Part shown: piece after piece, positions 35,776-47,819 of the stretch
Layout of the letters: every line of letters starts with the position of its first letter
Numbering within the stretch: position 1 is the stretch's first letter
Origin: Ampelomyces quisqualis
Lineage: Eukaryota; Ascomycota; Dothideomycetes; Pleosporales; Phaeosphaeriaceae
Assembly (NCBI GenBank): GCA_018398575.1
Contig: JAGTXZ010000019.1
Span: 310,001 to 374,000, forward strand
Direction: 5' to 3'
DNA: 64,000 nucleotides
Notes under the pieces: generated by a model
The model's database searches: none
The model's input: only the letters and a program-made list of their open reading frames with translations
Told to the model about the DNA's origin: nothing
Translations under genes and position numbers: made by a program

Positions 35776-36199
35776 ATATAGTAAGAGGCAAAGAGTAGCT
35801 AGCTAGTAAGGCTATTATATACTCTATTAGCGCTAATAGTTTAAGAGTAAGCAGCACGTAGATGCGTTTAATATACAGTAGTTTGTTAATAGTCTTTATT
35901 ACTATTTAGCCTCTGTTATATTTGTATATTAGAGTAAGTTAGAATAGTAGTCTCTAGTAGATAACTATCTTATACTATGCTAGAGAAAGAATATAAATTA
36001 GATCTATAGGTATTTTAAAACTAGAAAAGATTAAATATACTAGCTACTTAGAACATTAGTTAACACTATATATAAATTATACTTATTATTTCTTACTATT
36101 AAGTAATTGCCTACGCCTGTTACTAGTCTTACCTATAGTATATATAGTACACTATTCTACTTGCTTTTATTTGTACTAAGCCTAGCTACCTTAGTATTA

Positions 36200-39100
36200 G
36201 TTGTATATTAGGCTGCTAGAGCTACTAGTCTATTTTTTTTATACTTTTAAACCTTATACGTGTCTACTTGCAGGTATACTTACCTTTTTAGGTGTTTAAG
36301 TTCTACTATATATATTCTAAACGCGCAGTAACTTATTTATTTTAGAGTGTTAATATTTTTTAGCGTAAGAATTATTATTAATATTAATCTTTATTAAGCT
36401 GTGTTAGCTAGCCTAACTAATCTAGTTATTAACAAGTAAGCTCTAGTGTAATAATATAACAGTTGTTAGAGTAATAAAGAATATTAAAGAAAAGAAAAAT
36501 ATTAGTTATTACGCCTACAACTATTAGCATAGTTTTGTACACAGGTTAAGTAACTGTTAGCTATAGTAGACTTTAGTAGACTACTATAGATAATAGACTG
36601 TGCAGCATAGAATAGATGCTGCTAGTAACTACTTAAACACTACGTAACTAATATTAATACTATTTTTGCATACTTAGTCTTCTTACATCTAAACTATAAA
36701 GTTATATATAAACAAATTAGTAATAGATTGTATATATATACTATGTAGCTTTTACACTAAGACGTACGCAAGACTTGTTAAATATAGTGCTTAATACTAG
36801 ACGTATTGCTACCTACTACTTAATAATACACTAGTTATAACTTTTAACCCTATAATATAATAGCACAGGCTTTATAGCTGTAACGCAATAAATACTACTT
36901 TAGATAACACAGCACCTGCTTTATATAGTAACACTTTATATAAACGTAACTACACTCTAGCTAAATATAAGGCAATAGAGTAGATAGGCCTAATGTTAGC
37001 GTCTATACAAAGATAGAATAAGCTATTTAAGATAGTAAGTAGATAGCACGCTAGCAAACTCTTTAGTTTAAGAATAGCAGACGTAAAGTAGTAGGCTACA
37101 CGCAGCTAAATAGCGCACGCGTGCTAACACTAATAGGAATAACATAGTAGAGCCCTTTAGTTTTCTTTTTGCACTAGCGTTTGTATTGTAGCTGCAAAGG
37201 ATAAAATGCATATTAAGTAACGTTAACAGCCTCTTTACTAATATATAGCTACACAAGCTATATTTATAGCTGCAGTTCTAATTAGAGCGCTAGTAGTAGC
37301 AGGCTATATTAAATATTTAATCTAGGCTACAAGACAACGTATAGATACAAGAGAACGTAGCAATTACATCTAGGTTACTAAACCTCTAACCTAACTAACA
37401 TATATTTATATACTAGAATATTATATTATAAATTACCTTTATACTTAGTTATTGCTTATTTGCTAACAAGATAGTTTACGCACCTAGCTGTTCTTTTATA
37501 GGCATACTTAACAAACCTATAAGAGTATATTACAAACTACACTTAGAGAATTAGTAGTAGTTAATATAACAGCGCTTACTAAATAGTACAACTCTTATGC
37601 TAGTTATACTAGCAGTAGATAAAACATAGTTATCTATAATGTCTAGTAATGTAGCAGCATAGCTAATATATGTTACTATTAAGAATCTTAACTATAAGGC
37701 ATAATAACGCAGAACAACACCTAAGACACTACTAGCTAGATTTATCTTAATAGCTAAGCTCTTAGATCCTATTCTAAAGAGTAAAGTGTATTATTACTAT
37801 ATAGGCAAACTGTTGTTGCGTAAGTACTAACTATAGCGTTAACAATAGAGGGTTACTATAAAAAACAGACGCTAACTAGCAACTACAGCACTTAAAGAAG
37901 CTACTAAATACAGTATATAGCTAGAGTGTACTAACTAACAGACGTAACAGTGTTACCTAACTATTTATACAATTCTAGCTAACTATAAAGAGCAAGTGCT
38001 ACTAACAGGTATAAAGAAAAATAGACACTATACTTAATGTATAGTACTACTAGATAAACAAGAAAACTTATACAATAAATATCTATAGTAAACAAAAGAG
38101 TATATACGCTTATAATAAAGTTGTTGTCTTAATAAAAGATATAAAGATTACGTTTATCTAGTAGAGTGCTTTAGCTAGAATTACTATAACTTTAATATAT
38201 ATAAGTTGTTAGCTATAGATATATTATATTTACTACTTAAGAGGTTAGTTATAAAGATATTAGAATTTACAGAAGACATGCTAATAGACATATACTCTAG
38301 ACAAAAGAAGGGCTAGAATAGTACTATAGTTCTAGTAGCAGAAGATAACAGCTATACTTAGTTAAATAAAAGGTTTTGCTAAGTTAAGTATAACACTAGA
38401 CTAAAACAGTTTAATAACAAGAAGACTTTTACAAAAGTATAGCAGTAGACTAGCGCAGAACAAAAAGCAGTAATTTGCTAATTTATAGTAGTAGTGTCTT
38501 TTCTACTAGCAACTAAGGCACTATACGTCTTGTATTTTATCTAAGCTGCGTGCAATCTGCTAGTACTCTTATAATACAAGAGTTATAACAAAAACACGTT
38601 AGGGTATATCTTATTAGCTATTAAACAAATAGATGTTTTAAAAAAAGAGTTTTAACCTTTTAGATAGACGCAAGAAGAAGAAAAGGATTTTAACTACTCT
38701 AAATAGCACGCACTAACCTATATTATTAATAATATCTATATATATAGAGCCTTTAATAGCATATATACTAGAATAAATAGTAAGGCCTACTATATTACAA
38801 TAGTAAAACAATTCTACCTAATAACAAATAAGAGAGATTTTCTTGCGCAGATCTGCCTTTACAACTTTAGACAGCTTACGCTTATAGCGTTTAAACATAA
38901 GATAGTTATAGACTAAAGTTAATAGTGCACTACTACTAACTAGCATAAGCACACCTTTACTATAAGCGTATTAATAGTAATACTATTTAAACAACTTAGA
39001 TAGTCTATACTAAGCATGTTACTAAATTCTATTATACTACTTTTTAGTAAGGTTACTATATATATTACGTTGCTAGACTTTACATATGCTACTACAGTAT

Positions 39101-39880
39101 TTGTCTAACACTACTATTAGAAAGTAACTAGCTACCTTGTTACTCTATATAATAAAGACAGATAGAACTTTAACTCTTACTAGGTAAATAAGATAAATAT
39201 AAAAATACACTCTTTTATAAAATGCTTAAGGCTATTAAGTAAACGCTATAACAATTCTAAACATTACAAAGAAGATATTGTGCAATACGCGCCTAACTAG
39301 TATAAGACTAGAAAATAGCGCAAAAATTACGTATAGGTGCAAGAGTTTAAATAAAAAGACTACACATAACTATCTTAAACTGTTGCAAATAGTACAGCTG
39401 TAGCTTAAGTGCACCTAATACTTACATTTATTAAGAACAAACACTAAGATAAGAACAGAAAGAAATATAAGTATATAGGTGCCTTTTGCAAGGTTATAGC
39501 ATTTAACAATAATAGTTAAATTAATAATACAACAGAAATACTAAGCGTGCGCTACTACACATATAGTATAAAGACTAAGCAACGTATATTATAAGTATTT
39601 AAAGTATATAACATAATAACTATTATTTACTCTATATACTTAGTATTAAAGAATCTACCTACACTTAATAATAAGGTCCCTGTTTCTTATTATATAAATA
39701 ATTATATTAATTAAGACAAATATAATAAACTATATTCTTTTACATTTAATTAAGACTAGATATATATAGTATAGAATTATAAACAAAAGTAAGTGTAGCA
39801 AGACAACTAGTATATAGTGTTAGACATAGTAAATAGAATTATATATCTAATAATAGCTCTACTATTACTTTAGCCTACCT
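36200..39880 (+). pseudogene. Plavaka-type transposase remnant (EnSpm/CACTA superfamily), copy in U1
   Basis: The plus-strand frame reads LAVDKT then LSIMSSNVAA and IYVTIKNLNYKA (37605-37690). This is the Plavaka hallmark of a DKT box followed by WP-x-YLTIGN. Next comes TTPKTLLARFILIAKLLD, where family members have LLGYIPVxKL. Then NFNIYKLLAIDILYLLLK (about 38190-38250) matches the conserved DIHELLxPDLLHQxxKG region, followed by AEQKAVICQFIVVVSFLLA. The C-terminal part reads ILSVRYYTYS, IIYSIYLVLKNL and SYYINNYI, as in the family's closing domain. Stops are TAA/TAG only. The enzyme would mobilise an element by cut and paste and is the best candidate for the original engine of the A segment. 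The N-terminus before 37500 is only partly readable. Confidence 0.8.
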
Positions 39881-39884
39881 AATA

Positions 39885-40150
39885 GAACGCAAACCTGCTA
39901 ATATAACAAGCGCTATAACACAGAACTATAGTATAAGGCTGCTAACGCAACTTCTTTACTACACACTATACACTACTACAAACGCGTAATAATAGCAACT
40001 CTTATCTACGTACGCAAGTATTATAGAAATATTGCAATAGTTACCTAGAATTACTATTTAGTACAGATAGAAGAATAGCACTACTGCAGCAACACTAGAC
40101 ACAATTATTAAAAGATAGTATATGCAATATAATGCAACTAACAGTAAACA
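39885..40150. other. Spacer after the Plavaka-type gene in U1
   Basis: TA-rich DNA with no recognised coding or repeat. Confidence 0.3.
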
Positions 40151-40880
40151 AATATAAGTTAATATACTTTAACATAAAACAAGAGATAAGAAGGCAGAAG
40201 ATGCTAGGCTGCTTTTTACAAAGAACTATAGTAAAAGAATACTTATAGCAAATTATAAGGGCAATTGCATTATAATAGAATAGACTACTATAGAACGTAG
40301 CTAATAGTTGCTTTATCTAGACAATTACATACTTTGCTGTCTAATGTAACTATAACGCAGCCTAACAGATACGCTTGCAACAGAATAAAACTAAACTAAA
40401 CAATAATTAGGAGCAAGCTTTACTAGATAGAAACCTGCATAGAAAGATAATAGAAACAGTTAACAAAGAGTTAAGTATAACACAAATTACTTTTAACATA
40501 ATAACTATATTAGTGTTAAACGCAACTAGAAACAAGTATACTCTTATTAGAACAAACTAGCTATTGTATACATACTACAACCTGCTAGTAATAGACAAGT
40601 ATATTAATAACTTTAATTAAAATTTGTTTATGTAGATATTAGCGCACAAATTAGGCTTTAAAAGTAAATGTAATAGTATATATTACTACACAAAGAAAGA
40701 AGATAGATAGGCGCAAATATAAATATCTATAAAGGCACGCTAGCACAGCGCATTACAAGAGACAGTTGCATTAAAGATATACTAGGCGTTATTTACAATT
40801 AAACTACAAATATAACTAGTATAGTAGTATACTAGATCTATACTAATAACTTACTAGGTAAATAGTTTTCTGCGTACAAG
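40150..40880 (+). pseudogene. Possible unknown charged ORF remnant in U1
   Basis: A plus-strand frame of about 240 codons has only TAA/TAG interruptions and a Gln/Lys/Thr-rich, helical-looking sequence (for example LHYNRIDYYRT, ALSRQLHTLLSNVT, TTQRKKIDRRKYKYL). A counterpart exists in U2 on the minus strand (about 46820-47550). Because mutated TA-rich DNA favours TAA/TAG stops in any frame, the coding claim is weak. No family is recognised. Confidence 0.3.
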
Positions 40881-41250
40881 GCTACTTAATTGCCTATATT
40901 GCGCGCACAACTATTTATACTAATAGTAGACAACTATTATATACGCTAATATTTAGTAGAGGATAAGAAGATAAGAGAGCACTTAATTGCTTGTATTGCG
41001 TGCACTCCTATTTGTGCTAACAGTAGATAACTATTGTGTACGCTAACATTTAGTTAAAGATAGAAAGGCACCTAATTACTTATATTGCGCGTATAACTAT
41101 TTATACTAACAGTAGACAACTATTATATACGCTAGTACGTAGTTAAGGATAAGAAAAGGCTTAATTACTTGTATTGTGCGTATAACTATTTGTGCTAATA
41201 GTAAACAACTATTATATACGCTAGCACGCAGTTAAGAATAAGAGGCTATC
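40860..41250. repeat. Tandem array 4 in U1 (about 90-bp unit, four copies)
   Basis: Units contain ttgcgcgcacaactattta, agtagacaactattatata and taattacttgtattg. Within a unit, caactatt...agtag words form imperfect inverted repeats. U2 has three units at about 46440-46740. It lies between the Plavaka-type gene and the helical-protein gene. Confidence 0.8.
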
Positions 41251-41475
41251 TAATTAAATAGCCTAACTACTACGCTCTAGTAGAATTTAAGGCAATATTA
41301 GACTGTATGTGTTATAAAAACTCTACTTATACCTATAAAGTAAAAACTCTGTTGCGCTATACATATTGCTTACTTTTACTACTTTTACTAATAGTTTTTT
41401 AATATTTAAAGAGTAAGCGCTTGCTCTGTATACTTTGTACTAAGCAGTAAATTTAAGTAATATTAGTAGCACACT

Positions 41476-43540
41476 ATGTCTCTATCTAAACAAGCGCTAA
41501 AACAAGCGCTAACAAATAATAGTGTAAAGGTTAAGCTCTTAGAGAATGTAACTCTAGAACTAATATACTAAAAACTAAGACGCTGCAGAGACTAAAAACT
41601 GTCTAGACTCTAACGCTACTATCCTTAAGCCTTAACTCTAAGATTAAAACAGAAGTATAACTAACTGCTATACTAGCCTAACTAAAAAGTTACCTAATAA
41701 GACAGCCTAGAGATTAAATACTATATACTTCTAGATCTACAGCCTTACTTGCTTGTTAATAAGAGAAATCTAGACGTAGCAGTAGTATAAGTATAACAAG
41801 AGGCTAATATAAACTAAAAACCTATAAGACTAATATACAGAAAACATTAGTAGTTAAAAGAAAACTACTATTAGACTTAAGGCTGTTCTATTATAGAAAG
41901 ATACCTTGTTGTATATAATTAAGTAGTTCTAACTATTACAGAGTTACAACTCTTTTTATCTAGTACAAACCTATTTAAGATACTGCTATAAGAGAAAGAA
42001 AAACGCTAGGTAAAGAAAAGTGTATTACTAGAAAATAAGACTATACTAGAGAAGGTAAGAGTTATTCTAGTAACGCAACTACTTACTAATAACAAAAAGA
42101 CGCTATATAGTATAGTAATAATACTATAGCTTGGTATACATAGGTATATATACACCTAAATACTACTAGACGCTTAGATAGAAGTATAGAATACTCTACT
42201 ATTATTAGTTTAATTGCATATTAGCTTAATACTATATAAAGAAGCTGCCTGCTATATAAGTACTATTGCAGCCTACTAAGAATAGTAGCTAATAGTAGGC
42301 GCCTAGATACTAAACATATATAGTAACTTATAGACCTACGTAATAAAGTAAAGACAACTAAAAATTACTAGTGCTTACATATTAAACTACTTAGACAGAT
42401 AGGTTCTTAAGCCTAGCAAACTGCTTAAAGACTTTGTTTACCTACTATAAGACCTAAAGAACGCAAGTACACTTCTAAAACAGCTATACTAGCTAACTAA
42501 AGACAGCTTAAATCTACTAGATTTCTAAACCCTAGTCTTGTAGTAGTAATAGCATATTTATTCTATAATAACAGAAAATAGAGCATTACTGCAATAACTA
42601 AGAATTAAGAGAAGTTTAATAAACTAAGTGCAAATATAGTAGCACTAATAGGCTTAGTTATATTTAATATAATAAGGAAATTTAATAACAACAGCACTAG
42701 GAAAACTATACCCTTTTATAGACATACTGTAGAAAGTATATTACAAGTTCTATACATAGCATTAGCTAATAGAAAGTAGACTACTTTAATGCTATTTATA
42801 AAAAATATAAGAACTTAGAAAGTATTTAACAGATTCTTATATAGGATAATATATAACAGAATATTACTATATACACAAACTAACAAGAGAATAACAGAGC
42901 TAACGTTTTAGTGCTAAAAGATACTTATAATAATAATATAGATAATATCCTAGCTAACTGTAAAGAAGAAGAGCAAAATTGCTATAATGCGCTTATAGAC
43001 AATTACAATAACAAAGAGAAGAAGAAGGTAAACTACTTAATAGAAAAGGATAGAAAAGAAGACGTTAGAGAGAGAGAGAAAGTCTTACACAAAGACACTA
43101 ACAATATAAGTAAGTCTAAACGTAATATAACATATAATAACTTGCATAGAATACTATTTATATACGCGTGCGTAAAGTATTAAGTAAAGTAAAAGATATT
43201 TTGCTAGAAGAGTACAAACATGTAGATAAACTTACACTAGAATATCTTTAGAAAGTAGATAAATAGCTATAGTTTAAGAACTATAGAGGTAGCTAGAGCA
43301 TTGTAGTAAAAGACGCATAAGAAGAATTTTTAACACAGGCCTATAATATTATAATTAAAGGCAATATACTTAACGTAATTGATTTAACTAAAAAGAAATA
43401 GTAACTAGAACTAGATAAGTGCAATAGGTTAGTGCAACAGTACAAAGAAAAAATAAAGTATTATTAAGTAGTTATAAATAGCAAGCGTAGTAAATGTTAT
43501 AATAACTTAATATACTTTTACTAGTATAACGCGTAGATAC
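41476..43540 (+). pseudogene. Large helical charged protein remnant (unknown), copy in U1
   Basis: It starts at ATG 41476, conserved at 46221 in U2, with MSLSKQALKQALTNNS and VKLLENVTLELIY. About 680 codons follow with frame changes and TAA/TAG stops. The protein is Leu/Gln/Lys-rich without transmembrane segments, and long coiled-coil parts are likely. Near 42910-43180 a 90-codon uninterrupted piece reads NYNNKEKKKVNYLIEK and VREREKVLHK. A frame change at about 43180 leads into LEEYKHVDKLTLEYL and NLIYFY up to the A/T boundary. Not recognised. It is co-oriented with the Plavaka-type gene, so it may be an accessory protein of the element (inference). Confidence 0.5.
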
Positions 43541-44160
43541 TATTAGGTTAGCCTTAATATAACGCAATAGTGTAGACTACTATAGCAGATAGTGCAGCAC
43601 TAGCAGACATAGTATATAATCCTAATATAACTAACTAGTAAGATAGTTACTACTCTGTAAGTAGTAGTAGTAGTTATAGCTGTCTATACATAAAGCGCGT
43701 TATATACCTGCTAACCTGTGCCTTATAGGACGTTAAGCCTAGTAGCTGCGTCTAGGCTAGTCTTCTTTTAAAGGAGCGCAATTTAACTATGCTATACTTA
43801 ATTAAAAAGCCTATATAACTAGATAAAGAAAACTAGCTTAGTTAGCCTACGCTATAAGAGTATAAAGATACAGGTAGCTAGCTGTAGTATATAGTTCTAG
43901 TAGTGCTGCAGTACTTAATAGTCCTTAACTATTAAATCTAGCAATACTAGCAATACTAGTAACACTAGCAACATAGGCAACACAGGTAAATAAGCAATAT
44001 AGGTAACACAGGCAACTTGCTATTAGGTTGCTATTAGGTTGCTAGCGACTAGAAGTAAGTAGGGTAACTTTAGTAAATTGTCTAGTAGATAGTATTGCTG
44101 TTAGGCAGCCGCGGGTTGCTGCAACCAGGCTAACCAGACAAATCTTAATTTTTTCTAACG
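43537..44160 (-). repeat. T segment, reverse copy
   Basis: Reverse complement of 9956-10613. It includes CAGCCGCGG near 44107, one of the few CpG-rich words in the window, so this copy is locally less mutated. Its inner end abuts the A-right end of U1 and its outer end abuts the A-right end of U2. It is thus flanked on both sides by the same A terminus in mirror orientation. The minisatellite is shorter here than in the forward copy. Confidence 0.7.
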
Positions 44161-44173
44161 TATCTACGCGTTA
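44156..44173. repeat. Short inverted repeat at the A-right/T-outer junction
   Basis: TAACG-TATCTACG-CGTTA, a 5-bp stem across the junction of T (ending 44160) and U2's A segment (starting 44161). The overlapping ACGCGT is itself palindromic. With the hairpin at 10603-10619, both T/A junctions carry small palindromes. Confidence 0.4.
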
Positions 44174-46221
44174 TACTAGTAAAAGTATATTAAGTTATTA
44201 TAATATTTGCTACGCCTACTATTTACAACTACTTAATAATACTCTATTTCTTTTTTATACTATTACACTAACTTATTATACTTGTCTAGTTCTAGTTACT
44301 ATTTCTCTTTAGTTAAAGTAATTATATAAAGTATATTGCCTTTAATTACAATATTATAGGCCTGCGTTAAAAATTCTTTCTATGCGTCTTCTACTATAAT
44401 ACTCTAGCTACCTCTATAGGTCTTAAACTATAGCTATTTATCTACCTTATAAAAGTATTCTAGTACAAGTTTATTTGTATGTTTATACTCTTTTAGCAAA
44501 ACATCTTTTACTTTACCTAATACTTTACGTACGCGTATATAAATAGCACTCTATATAAGTTATTATATATTGCATTATATTTAGACTTACTTACATTATT
44601 AGTATTTTTGTGTAAAACTTTTTCTCTTTCTCTAACGTCTTTCTTTCTTTTCTTTTCTATTAAGTAGTTTGCCTTCTTTTTCTCTTTGTTATTATAATTA
44701 TCTATAAGCACATTATAGCAATCTTACTCCTCTTTTATATAGGTAGCTAGGATATTATCTACGTTATTGTTATAAGTATCCTTTAGCACTAAAACGTTAG
44801 CTCTGTTATTCTCTTATTAGTTTATATATATAGTAATATCCTGTTATATATTATTCTATATAAGAATCTATTAGATGCCTTCTAGGTTCTTCTATTTTTT
44901 ACAAATAGTAATAAAGTAGTCTGCTTTCTATTATCTAATACTATGTATAGAACTTATAACATACTTTCTATAGTATGTCTATAGAAGAGTATAGTTTTCC
45001 TAGTACTATTATTATTAAATTCTCTTATTATGTTAAATATAACTAAGCCTATTAGTGCTACTATATTTGCACTTAGTTTATTAAACTTCTTTTAATTTCT
45101 AGTTATTGCAGCAATACCTTATTTTCTATTATTATAGAATAACTATGCTATTACTGCTGCAAGACTAAGGTTTAGAAATCTAGTAGATTTAAGCTGTCTT
45201 TAGTTAGCTAGTATAGCTGTTTTAGAAGTGTACTTACGTTCTTTAGGTCTTATAGTAGGTAAACAAAGTCTTTAAGCAGTTTACTAGGCTTAAGAACTTA
45301 TCTATTTAAGTAGTTTAATATATAAGCACTAGTAATTTTTAGTTGTCTTTACTTTATTACGTAGGTCTATAAGTTACTATATATGTCTAGTATCTAGGCG
45401 CCTACTATTAGCTACTATTCTTAGTAGGCTGCAATAGTACTTATATAGCAGGCAGCTTCTTTACATAGTATTAAGCTAATATGTAATTAAACTAATAATA
45501 GTAGAGTATTCTATACTTCTATCTAAGTGTCTAGTAGTATTTAGGCGTATATATACCTGCGTATATTAAGCTATAGTATTATTACTATACTATATAGTAT
45601 CTTTCTATTATTAGTAAGTAGTTGCGTTACTAGAATAACTCTTACCTTCTCTAGTGTAGTCTTGTTTTCTAGTAATATACTTTTCTTTACTTAGCATTTT
45701 TTGTTCCTCTATAGTAGTAACCTAAATAAGTCTGTACTAGATAAGAAGAGTTGCAACTTTATAATATTTAGAACTACTTATTTATATATAGTAAGGTATC
45801 TTCCTATAATATAATAGCCTTAAGTCTAATAGTAGTTTTTCTTTTACTACTAACATTTTCTATATATTAGTCCTATAGGTTTTTAGTTTGTGTTAGCTTA
45901 TTATGCTTATACTACTACTGCGTCTAGATTTCTCTTGTTCACAAGTAAGTAAGGCTATAGATCTAGAAGTATATAGTATTTAATCTCTAGGCTGTCTTGT
46001 TAAGTAACTTTTTAGTTAAGCTAGTGTAGTAGTTAGTTGTATATCTGTTTTAATACTAGAGTTAAGGCTTAAAGATAGTAGCGTTAGAGTCTAAATAGTT
46101 TTTAGTCTCTACAGCGTCTTTGTTTTTAGTATATTAGTTCTAAAGTTATATCTTCTAAGAGCCTAACCTTTGTACTATTATTTATTAGCGCTTATTTTAG
46201 CGCTTATTTAGACAAAGACAT
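44161..46221 (-). pseudogene. Large helical charged protein remnant (unknown), copy in U2
   Basis: Minus-strand counterpart of 41476-43540 with the same ATG (46221) and the same Lys/Glu-rich block. An uninterrupted 64-codon piece at 44517-44711 reads NYNNKEKKKANYLIEK and VREREKVLHK. This preservation of sequence in both copies, apart from transitions, supports real coding. The gene ends at the T boundary. Confidence 0.5.
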
Positions 46222-46439
46222 AGTATGCTACTAACATTACTTAAATTTACTACTTAGTATAGAATATATAGAGTAAGCGCTTGCACTTTAAATATTAAAA
46301 AACTATTAGTAAGAGTAGTAGAAGTAAGTAATATGTATAGCGCAACAGAGTTTTTACTTTGCAAGTATAAGTAGGGTTTTTATAACATATATAGTCTAAT
46401 ATTACCTTAAATTCTACTAGAGTATAGTAGTTAGGCTAT

Positions 46440-46740
46440 TGAATTAGATAGCCTCTTGTTCTTAACTATGTGCTAGCGTATACAATAGTTATCTACTATT
46501 AGCATAAATAGTTGTGTACAGAATACAGGTAATTAAGTACTTTTCTATTCCTAACTAATTGTTAGCGTACACAATAGTTATCTACTATTAGCATAAATAG
46601 TAGTGCGCGCAATACAAATAATTAGGTGCCTTTCTATCTTTCTATTTTTAACTAAATATTAGCGTACATAATAGTTGTCTACTATTAGTATAAATAGTTG
46701 TGCGCGTAATATAGGTAATTCTGTAGCCTTGTATATAGAA
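46440..46740. repeat. Tandem array 4 in U2 (three copies)
   Basis: Reverse-complement counterpart of 40860-41250, one unit fewer. Units contain ttagcgtacacaatagtta and tctactattagcataaata. Confidence 0.75.
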
Positions 46741-46744
46741 AACT

Positions 46745-47815
46745 ATTTACCTAGTAAGTTGTTATTACAGATTTAGTATACTACTATACTAGTTATATTT
46801 GTAGTTTAATTGTAAATAACGCTTAGTGTATCTTTAATACAACTATCTCTTGTAATATACTATACTAGCGTGCCTTTATAGATATCTATATTTATGCCTA
46901 TCTATCTCTTTTCTTTATATAGTAGTATATACTGTTGCATTTACTTTTAAAGCCTAATTTATACTCTAATATCTGTATAAACAAATTATATTTAAGGTTG
47001 TTTATATACTTATCTATTACTAGTAGGTTGTAGTGTATAATTAACAGCTAGTTTGTCCTAATAAAAGTATACTTGTTTCTAGTTGCGTTTAATACTAATA
47101 TTGTTCTTATATTAAGAGTAATTTATGTTATACTTAACTCTTTGTTAACTATTTCTATTATCTTTCTACGCAGGTTTCTATTTAGTAAAGCTTGCTTCTA
47201 ATTATTATTTAGTTTAGTTTTGTTCTATTACAAGCGCATCTATTAGGCTGCGTTATAGTTACATTAGATAGTAAAGTGTATAATTTTCTAGATAAAGTAA
47301 TTGTTAGCTACGTTCTATAGTAGTCTGTTCTGTTATAATACAATTACTCTTGTAATTTACTATAAGTATTCTTTTGCTATAGTTATCTGTAAAAAACAGC
47401 CTAGTATCTTCTGCCTCTTTATTTCTTATTTTACGTTAGAGTATATTAAGTTATATTCTTCTGCTATTAGTTATATTATATTACATACACTATCTTTTAA
47501 CAATTATATCTAGTGTTACTATAGTAGTGCTATTCTCTTATCTACACTAACTAGCAATTTTAGGTAACTATTGCAATATCTCTATAATACCTGCGTACGT
47601 AGATAAGAGTTGCTAGTATTACGCATTTGTAGTAGTGTATAGTATATAGTAAAAAAGTTGTGTTAGTAGCCTTACGCTACAGTTTTGTGTTATAGCGCCT
47701 ATTATATTAGTAAGTTTATGTTCTATTAGGTATGTTAAAGTAAAAGTAAGACTATTATTAGATATACAATTCTATTTACTGTGTCTAACACTATATACTA
47801 GCTGTTTTACTATAT
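46745..47815. other. Region between array 4 and the Plavaka-type gene in U2
   Basis: Holds the minus-strand counterpart of the doubtful ORF at 40150-40880. The plus-strand open frame at 47301-47513 is hydrophobic and is the mirror of charged minus-strand codons, so it is not annotated as a gene. Confidence 0.3.
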
Positions 47816-47819
47816 TTAC

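Larger units (their letters stand above)
9956..43540 (+). mobile_element. Large composite element, copy U1 (order T then A), with two nested Gypsy elements
   Basis: U1 is the T segment (9956-10613) followed by the A segment (about 10614-43540). Removing Gypsy-1 and Gypsy-2, each with one target duplicate, leaves about 18.4 kb, close to the 18.6 kb of U2. The A part of U1 and the reverse complement of 44161-62173 are collinear throughout. Matching points include 41476/46221 (start codon of the helical gene), 37085/50500, 33690/54200, 24540/55260 and 10625/62165. A carries SNF2-like, Pogo-like, Plavaka-like and helical-protein remnants plus four tandem arrays. The unit is therefore a multi-gene mobile or duplicated segment, not one simple transposon. 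Confidence 0.65.

Noticed and set aside
10614..43540. Starship or Maverick/Polinton identity for the large unit
   Set aside because: I found no DUF3435-type tyrosine recombinase, DNA polymerase B, packaging ATPase or retroviral-type integrase belonging to the unit itself. The recognised enzymes are Plavaka-type, Pogo-like and SNF2-type.
9956..44160. Simple 34-kb TIR transposon with T as terminal inverted repeats
   Set aside because: Possible, but no target duplication is visible at 9955/44161, and the model does not explain why U2's A segment begins exactly at 44161 with the same A end. Kept as the alternative to the permuted-unit model.
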